Positions 58,330-64,000 of a stretch of DNA of 64,000 nucleotides are shown piece by piece. The stretch spans positions 58,616 to 122,615 of the forward strand of contig NZ_RXFQ01000019.1 in NCBI RefSeq assembly GCF_003951285.1. The letters run 5' to 3'. Position 1 is the first letter of the stretch. Each line of letters begins with the position of its first letter. The notes beneath the pieces are model-generated. The model was not told the DNA's origin and did no database searches. It saw only the letters and a list, made by a program, of their open reading frames with translations. Source of the stretch: Variovorax beijingensis (GTDB taxonomy: Bacteria > Pseudomonadota > Gammaproteobacteria > Burkholderiales > Burkholderiaceae_C). The translations under genes and the position numbers were made by a program.

Positions 58330-60024
58330 ATGTCTTCCACGAACGGCGCCGATGCGATGGTGCGCATGCTGCAACTCAACGGCGTCAAGCACATCTTCGG
58401 ATTGTGCGGCGACACCAGCCTTCCCTTCTATGACGCGCTGGCGCGCCTGGACCACGGCATCGACCACGTGCTCACGCGCGACGAGCGCAGCGCGGCCTAC
58501 ATGGCCGACGCCTACGCGCGCGTGACGGGCAGGCCCGGCATCTGCGAAGGCCCCAGCGGCGGCGGCGCCACCTACCTGCTGCCCGGCCTGGTGGAGGCCA
58601 ACGAGTCGGCCATCCCGGTGCTGGGCATCACCTCCGACGTGTCGGTGGGGGCGCGCGGCAAGTTTCCGTTGACCGAACTGGACCAGCAGGCGCTCTACCA
58701 GCCGCTGACCAAGTGGAACACCACCGTCGACCGCGTGGACCAGATCCCGCATGCGGTGCGCAGCGCCTTCCGCGCCATGGTCACGGGCCGGCCGGGCGCC
58801 ACGCACATCTGCCTGCCCTACGACGTGCAGAAGCACGCCATCGATCCCTCGCAGGTCTGGGCCCAGCCGGGACACGACCGCTACCCGGCCTATCGCTTCG
58901 CGCCGGACCCCGCCGAGGTCGAGCGCGCGGCGGCCATGCTGGCGGCGGCGCGCTGCCCGGTCATCGTGTGCGGCGGAGGCGTGGTCATCTCCGGCGCCCA
59001 CACCGAGCTCGAGACGCTGGCCACCCGGCTGAATGCACCCGTTTGCCTCACGATCAGCGGCAGCGGCAGCCTGCCCGGCAGCCATCCGCTCAATGCCGGC
59101 GTGATCGGCACCAACGGCGGCGTGGAGGCCACGCGCGACGTGATCGGCCAGGCCGATCTGGTGCTCTTCGTCGGCGCGCGCGCGGGCTCCACCACCACCG
59201 AGCACTGGAAGATGCCGGCGCGCGAGGTCGCCATCCTGCACCTGGACATCGACCCAGGCACCATCGCCACCAACTACCGGACCGACGTCGCCCTGGTGGG
59301 CGATGCGCGCCTGGGCCTGGCGGCGCTGGCTGACGCGGTGCATGCGCGCAGCGCGCAGCGCCCGGCCGATGCGGTCGACGGCCGAGCCGTCGTGGCGCGC
59401 AGCCAAGCGCGCAAGCAGGCCTTCTTCGCCAGCCTGGCGCACTCTGCCGACCGCCCCATCAAGCCCGAGCGCGTGGTGGATGCGCTGAACCGCCTGTTGC
59501 CGGCCAAAGCCGTGGTGGTGGCCGACCCAGGCACGCCATGCCCGTACTTCGCGGCCTATTTCGATGCGCCGCAAGCGGGCCGCCACTTCATCACCAACCG
59601 CGCCCACGGCGCACTCGGCTTTTCCATGGCCGCCGGCGTCGGTGCCGCCTTCGGCCGGCCCGACGCCATGGTGGTCTCGGTCATGGGCGACGGCAGCTTC
59701 GGCTTCACCTGCGGCGAGATGGAAACCATCGTGCGGCGCGGCGTGCCGCTGAAGATGATCGTGTTCTCCAATTCGGTGTTCGGCTGGATCAAGGCCAGCC
59801 AGAAGACGGGCTACGAGGCGCGCTACTTCTCGGTGGATTTCGACCGCACCGACCACGCGCGCGTGGCCGAGGCCTTCGGCGTGAAGGCCTGGCGGGTCGA
59901 GGACCCGGCCGAGCTGGAGCCGGCGCTGAAGGCGGCACTGGCGCACGACGGCCCGGCGCTGGTGGACGTGATCTCGCAGCAGCTGCAAGACACGGCCGTG
60001 CCGGTCAGCCAGTGGATGGGCTGA
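58330..60024 (+). CDS. Thiamine-diphosphate-dependent enzyme (acetolactate-synthase-like)
   Basis: The 564-residue protein has the three-domain ThDP-decarboxylase plan. The catalytic Glu52 lies in TRDERSAAYMADAYAR, a central domain spans about 200-335, and the ThDP/Mg motif starts at GDGS (453-456) and continues FGFTCGEMETIVRRG to the Asn/Ser metal loop. The family includes acetolactate synthase, benzoylformate decarboxylase and oxalyl-CoA decarboxylase. The catabolic setting argues against biosynthetic acetolactate synthase, and no small regulatory subunit is present. Confidence 0.88.
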   Translation: MSSTNGADAMVRMLQLNGVKHIFGLCGDTSLPFYDALARLDHGIDHVLTRDERSAAYMADAYARVTGRPGICEGPSGGGATYLLPGLVEANESAIPVLGITSDVSVGARGKFPLTELDQQALYQPLTKWNTTVDRVDQIPHAVRSAFRAMVTGRPGATHICLPYDVQKHAIDPSQVWAQPGHDRYPAYRFAPDPAEVERAAAMLAAARCPVIVCGGGVVISGAHTELETLATRLNAPVCLTISGSGSLPGSHPLNAGVIGTNGGVEATRDVIGQADLVLFVGARAGSTTTEHWKMPAREVAILHLDIDPGTIATNYRTDVALVGDARLGLAALADAVHARSAQRPADAVDGRAVVARSQARKQAFFASLAHSADRPIKPERVVDALNRLLPAKAVVVADPGTPCPYFAAYFDAPQAGRHFITNRAHGALGFSMAAGVGAAFGRPDAMVVSVMGDGSFGFTCGEMETIVRRGVPLKMIVFSNSVFGWIKASQKTGYEARYFSVDFDRTDHARVAEAFGVKAWRVEDPAELEPALKAALAHDGPALVDVISQQLQDTAVPVSQWMG

Positions 60025-60065
60025 GCCGCCGCTTCACCGCGCTCCAGGCTTCACGTGCAGCATTG

Positions 60066-61058
60066 ATGAAAGGCCAACAGAAGATGCAGATCCGATTCAA
60101 CAGACGCCAGGTCCTGGCGGCCGCGGCCGCCGCGGGCTTGTGCGGCGGCGCGGCGGCGCAGTCCTCGGACGCGCCGCTGCACATGGTCGTCACCTTTCCG
60201 CCCGGCGGCAGCACCGACATCGCCGCGCGCATCATGCAGCCCGAACTCGAAAAGCGCCTGGGCCGCCCGGTCGTGGTGGAGAACAAGCCCGGTGCGGCGA
60301 GCCAGCTGGCCACCAACTACGTCGCCAAGTCGGCGCCCAACGGCAACACGGTGCTGGTGAGCTTCGACACGCATGCGATCAATCCCATCGCCAAGGCCAG
60401 GCTGCCCTACGACACTTTCAAGGACTTTGCCGGCATCACCCTGGCGGTACGCTTTCCGCTCGTGATCGGCGCCTCGGCCTCCGTGCCGGCCAAGGACCTG
60501 CGCAGCTTCATCGCCAGTGCACGCAAGGAACCCGCGCGCTACAGCTACGCATCCACCGGCGTGGGCTCCATGAACCACCTGGTCATGGAAGACATCAAGC
60601 GCCGCGCCGGCATCTACGTGCTGCACGTGCCCTACGGCGGCGGCGGACCGGCGGTGCAAGCCGTGCTGGGCGACGTCTCGCAGCTCACGCTGCTGAGCTA
60701 CGCCGCGCTCAAGGGCCAGATCGCCGCTGGCAAGATCAAGCCGCTGGCCGTCACCGGCGCGAAGCGCCTGCCCGAGCTGCCGGACGTGCCCACGGTGGCC
60801 GAGTCCGGCTTCCCGGGCTTCGAGGCCTATTCATGGATCGGCATCTTCGCGCCCGCGGGCACGCCGGCCGACAAGCTGTCCACGCTGACCGAGGGATTCC
60901 GCGCCGCGCTGCGAGCGCCCGAGGTCCACGGCAAGCTCACCCAGGCAGGCTTCGAGGTCATGGCCACGGACGGCGCCGGCGTCGACAGGCATGCCCGCGC
61001 CGAGTACGAGCGCTGGGCCGCCTTCGTGCGCGAAACCCGGCTCAAGCTGGAGGAGTGA
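60066..61058 (+). CDS. Bug-family periplasmic solute receptor
   Basis: The ATG at 60066 gives 330 residues; the ATG at 60084 gives 324 and a compact twin-arginine-like signal peptide (FNRRQVLAAAAAAGLCGG). The mature part has the family opening HMVVTFPPGGSTDIAARIMQ, VVENKPGAAS and HVPYGGGGPAVQAVLG. It lies between the ThDP enzyme and VOC genes and presumably delivers the substrate of this small pathway. Confidence 0.9.
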   Translation: MKGQQKMQIRFNRRQVLAAAAAAGLCGGAAAQSSDAPLHMVVTFPPGGSTDIAARIMQPELEKRLGRPVVVENKPGAASQLATNYVAKSAPNGNTVLVSFDTHAINPIAKARLPYDTFKDFAGITLAVRFPLVIGASASVPAKDLRSFIASARKEPARYSYASTGVGSMNHLVMEDIKRRAGIYVLHVPYGGGGPAVQAVLGDVSQLTLLSYAALKGQIAAGKIKPLAVTGAKRLPELPDVPTVAESGFPGFEAYSWIGIFAPAGTPADKLSTLTEGFRAALRAPEVHGKLTQAGFEVMATDGAGVDRHARAEYERWAAFVRETRLKLEE

Positions 61059-61062
61059 AACC

Positions 61063-61785
61063 ATGGCCATGGCGCTGGACCATGTGGTGATCGCGGTGGC
61101 CTCGCTGGAGCAGGCGATGGCCGACTACCGGCGCGCCGGCTTCACCGTGGCCGCGGGCGGCAGGCATCCGGGACGCAACACCGCCAATGCGCTGATCGTG
61201 TTCGAGGACGGCAGCTATCTGGAGCTGATCGCGTACTCGGCGCCTTCACCCGAAGAGCGCTGGTGGCGCGTGCTGGAGGCGGCGGGCGAAGGCCTGGTCG
61301 ACTTCGCGCTGCTGCCGCGCGACATCGATGCGGCCGCGGCCGATGCGCGCGAACGCGGCCTGGTCGAACTCACGGCCGTGCCCGGCGCGCGGAACCGGCC
61401 CGATGGCGTGCGCATCGCGTGGAGCTCGGCGCGCCAGCAGCGCCATGACCTGCCGTTCCTGTGCGCCGACATCACGCCGAGGTCGCTTCGGGTGCCGGAA
61501 GGCGAGGTCCGGCGCCATCCCAACGGCGCAACAGGCATCGCCGCCGTCCAGGTGATGGTGCGGGACGTGGCGGCCAGCCTGGCGCGCTACCGCATGCTGC
61601 TGGGCCCCGAGGCCGTGGAGGCCGGCGTCGTGCGGCTGCAGGGCTGCGAGATTGCGCTGCATGCGGAGCAGGACAGGGCACGCGGCGAAGGGCCGGGCGC
61701 GATCACGTTGTCGGTCGATGCGCCCCGCGAGGGCTTGCGGTTCGACCCGGCGCTCACGCACGGGGTTGCGATTCACGTCCGGTAG
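61063..61785 (+). CDS. Glyoxalase-like (VOC) domain protein
   Basis: The ATG at 61063 follows GGAGGAG and gives 240 residues with two VOC modules: LDHVVIAVASLEQAMADYRR with FEDGSYLELIAY, and VQVMVRDVAASLARYRMLLG. The His and Glu positions of the first module suggest a metal site. VOC enzymes include glyoxalases, extradiol dioxygenases and epimerases; the reaction here is unknown. It is last in the GntR-linked operon. Confidence 0.85.
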   Translation: MAMALDHVVIAVASLEQAMADYRRAGFTVAAGGRHPGRNTANALIVFEDGSYLELIAYSAPSPEERWWRVLEAAGEGLVDFALLPRDIDAAAADARERGLVELTAVPGARNRPDGVRIAWSSARQQRHDLPFLCADITPRSLRVPEGEVRRHPNGATGIAAVQVMVRDVAASLARYRMLLGPEAVEAGVVRLQGCEIALHAEQDRARGEGPGAITLSVDAPREGLRFDPALTHGVAIHVR

Positions 61786-61997
61786 GCATTTTTGGCCCGT
61801 GAGGCCCTCATGGTTACCGCGACGGCTTCAACAGATCTGGATCTGCCAAGCCGTGCAGACTAGATGGGGCTCAACCCCGCCGGCTGGTTCCCGGGCCTGA
61901 ACCGACCTGGCGCGGCAAGCGAGGCGCCCCTGCGTGGCTGAAGCTACCATGCAGCTTTTGCCCAACCGCCTGCCAGCGCCGCCTGTCGCATTCCCAC

Positions 61998-62918
61998 ATG
62001 CCGAACACTCTTGCTTCCGACTGCCAGCTTGGCCAACGTCTGGCCATGCAGTACGGCGTGGACGCGGTGCAGTCGCTCGTGAGCAGGACGCGCCGGGGAT
62101 GCGAACTGGGCGTTGCGCGCATGCACTATGAGTTGCCGCACCTGTTCGTGCTGGCGCCTCTGCCGGCCGAAGACGCCTTCCTGCTGAGCGTGGAAATCAA
62201 TCCGGGCGGCAGCCGGCGCATCGTCCGGGACGGCGATTCACGCCAGCTGGGCCTGCAGCGGGAAGGCGCCCTCCACATCGCCGACCTGTCGCAGCGCGCG
62301 TCGGCGTATGTCAGCAGCCCGTTTCACTCGATGTTCTTCCACCTGTCGCGCGCCGCGCTCGATGCGTTCGCCGAAGAGATGGAGATGCCCCGTCGCGTCA
62401 ACGGGCTGCGCTGCGATGCCGGCGCGCTGGACCCCGTGATCGCCAGCCTGGGCCGGGCGATGCTGCCCGTGCTGATGCACCCGCAGGAGGCGAGCCGGCT
62501 GTTCGTGGATCATGTGGCGCTGGCCTTGAAGGCGCACGTGGTCCATGTCTACGGCGATGTGGGCGGCGCCGCGCCTGCACGGACCCGGGGGCTGGCGCCC
62601 TGGCAGGAGCGCCGCGCGAAGGCGTTCCTGATGCAGCACCTCGCGGGTGACGTATCGCTGGCCGATGCGGCGCGCGAGTGCGCGCTGTCGCGCAGCCACT
62701 TCAGCAAGGCCTTCAAGCAGACCACCGGGCAGACGCCGCATGCCTGGCTCGTGGGCCAGCGCATCGAGGCGGCGCAGCGCCTGCTGCAGGACCCCGCGCG
62801 CTCGATTGCGCAGGTGGCGGTGGCTTGCGGTTTTGCCGACCAGAGCCACCTGACCCGCGTGTTCTCGGCCCGCACGGGCACCTCGCCGGCACGCTGGCGC
62901 CGCAGCCGGGCCGACTGA
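61998..62918 (+). CDS. AraC-family transcriptional regulator
   Basis: The 306-residue protein has an AraC/XylS helix-turn-helix domain at about 200-303. The first helix pair includes VSLADAARECALSRSHFSKA and the second VACGFADQSHLTRVFSARTG. The N-terminal part is a cupin-like ligand domain without clear specificity. The 212-bp gap before it shows no other feature. It could act on the pirin gene downstream (inference from position only). Confidence 0.88.
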   Translation: MPNTLASDCQLGQRLAMQYGVDAVQSLVSRTRRGCELGVARMHYELPHLFVLAPLPAEDAFLLSVEINPGGSRRIVRDGDSRQLGLQREGALHIADLSQRASAYVSSPFHSMFFHLSRAALDAFAEEMEMPRRVNGLRCDAGALDPVIASLGRAMLPVLMHPQEASRLFVDHVALALKAHVVHVYGDVGGAAPARTRGLAPWQERRAKAFLMQHLAGDVSLADAARECALSRSHFSKAFKQTTGQTPHAWLVGQRIEAAQRLLQDPARSIAQVAVACGFADQSHLTRVFSARTGTSPARWRRSRAD

Positions 62919-63139
62919 AGCCCCTGCCGCTGCAAGCATCCCGCGGCAGCGGGGGCGAACTCTGTCCGGCGCATGTGAGACAAGCCCCAAAACGATGATC
63001 GAAAACTTCGATCATTGCCGCCAAAAAGTTTCGCCAACAGGCCCTCGTTGAGCGAAGAAGATTCAGCCCTAGCTCGGAGATTTCCTTCGAGACCTGTTTT
63101 GAGTTCAATCGAATTCATCGAATCAGAAAGGCTTGAATC

Positions 63140-63859
63140 ATGTTGGAAATTCGCAATGCCGACGACCGCGGACTCGCGGACTTCGGCTGGCTGAAGTCTC
63201 GCCACACTTTTTCCTTCGGCCATTACCACGACCCGGCGCAGGAAGGTTTCTCGGATCTGCTGGTGATCAACGACGACCGCGTGCATCCGGGCCGCGGCTT
63301 CGGCACCCACCCGCACCGCGACATGGAGATCTTTTCATACGTGCTCGAGGGTGCGCTCGAGCACAAGGACTCGATGGGCACGGGCTCCGTCATCCGCCCC
63401 GGCGACGTGCAGATGATGAGCGCGGGCACCGGCGTGCGCCACAGCGAGTTCAACTCGTCGGCCACCGACCCGCTGCACTTTCTGCAGATCTGGATCACGC
63501 CGAATGCCAAGGGCGTCGCGCCCCGCTATCAGCAGGTGCATTTCGCGCCGGAGGAAAAGCGCGGCCGGCTGCGGCTGATCATTTCGCCCGAAGGCAGCGA
63601 CGGCTCGCTTGCCGTGCATCAGGACGCCCGCGTCTATGCGGGCCTGTTCGACGGCGACGAAGCCGCATCGCTGGTGCTTGGAGCGAATCGCCATGCCTAT
63701 GTGCATGTGGCGCGCGGCAGCGTCGAGGTCAACGGCCAGCGCCTGGGGGAGGGCGACGGCGCGCGCGTGCGCCACGAAGACCGGATCGGCCTGGCGCGCG
63801 GCGAAGGTGCCGAGGTGCTGGTGTTCGACCTGCGGCCGAACGAGTTGCCTTCCTTCTGA
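63140..63859 (+). CDS. Pirin-family bicupin protein
   Basis: The 239-residue protein matches bacterial pirins of the YhaK/YhhW type. The metal site is formed by H57 and H59 (GTHPHRDMEIFSYVLEG) and H101 and E103 (GVRHSEFN). A second cupin without metal ligands follows. Some pirins oxidise quercetin-like flavonoids and others act as redox-sensitive regulators. The 221-bp upstream gap is AT-richer and probably holds its promoter. Confidence 0.92.
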   Translation: MLEIRNADDRGLADFGWLKSRHTFSFGHYHDPAQEGFSDLLVINDDRVHPGRGFGTHPHRDMEIFSYVLEGALEHKDSMGTGSVIRPGDVQMMSAGTGVRHSEFNSSATDPLHFLQIWITPNAKGVAPRYQQVHFAPEEKRGRLRLIISPEGSDGSLAVHQDARVYAGLFDGDEAASLVLGANRHAYVHVARGSVEVNGQRLGEGDGARVRHEDRIGLARGEGAEVLVFDLRPNELPSF

Positions 63860-64000
63860 CAACCCTGGGCGCCTTTGGCCAGCGCGGACGGCAAATGTCC
63901 AAACCGCCTCACTAATCGACAAGACATGCGTCCTCGCAGAAACGAAGATGCATGGCGCGGCGAAGCCCCCCTTTTTTTATCGTCAACACACGGAGAGTCC
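63860..64000. other. Window end, no gene recognised
   Basis: No frame with coding character starts here. A C6T8-like stretch near 63970 has no stem in front of it. Confidence 0.4.

Overview
The window looks like a chromosome segment of a high-GC betaproteobacterium of the Comamonadaceae, most like Variovorax. The reasons are the G/C-ending codon use, the three Bug-type solute receptors beside LysR regulators, the TctBA and TRAP carriers, the Rieske dioxygenase genes, and the overlap-coupled (ATGA) operons. This is a judgement from gene content; no search was run. No rRNA, tRNA, CRISPR array or intact insertion sequence was seen.

Layout. 1-6211: two two-component systems, each with a 7TM-DISM-type histidine kinase (the first is cut by the window edge). 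6310-10154: a Nac-like LysR gene facing a Bug receptor/CocE-hydrolase pair. 10548-12866: decayed DNA, with a stub of a filamentous-haemagglutinin/CdiA-type exoprotein, two small ORFs and a ClC channel relic with in-frame deletions. 12950-19021: MarR with divergent tctBA, a DMT exporter divergent from a LysR gene, a small protein, and another LysR gene. 19149-24761: a cupin, a complete DctPQM TRAP transporter, a DUF2848 protein and an amidase in one tight operon.

24960-33497 is a polymorphic-toxin island. It holds a tiny secreted YD-repeat protein, a 2093-residue exported Rhs protein with a variable C-terminal toxin-like domain, a putative immunity gene, and two AT-richer small genes. One of these resembles domain 3 of EF-Tu.

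33614-49124 is the most unusual region. A TPR protein with a dead serine-protease-like domain precedes an 11-gene type II secretion/MSHA-pilus-like cluster. The cluster has GspG, F and E, inner-membrane L/N/M/C-like proteins, a secretin with an extra cohesin-like C-terminus, and three more pseudopilin-like proteins. It is followed by a 1237-residue acidic repeat protein with 140 consecutive Asp-Ala pairs and a long Gly-Gly-Asp-Leu-Leu repeat domain. I infer that this is a dedicated secretion machine with its large surface or secreted substrate; the sequence shows only the adjacency.

49230-63859 returns to catabolic islands. These are: LysR/Bug/FAD-oxidoreductase; a four-gene three-component Rieske ring-hydroxylating dioxygenase divergent from a NahR/DntR-like LysR gene; GntR divergent from a ThDP enzyme, a Bug receptor and a VOC protein; an AraC regulator; and a pirin.
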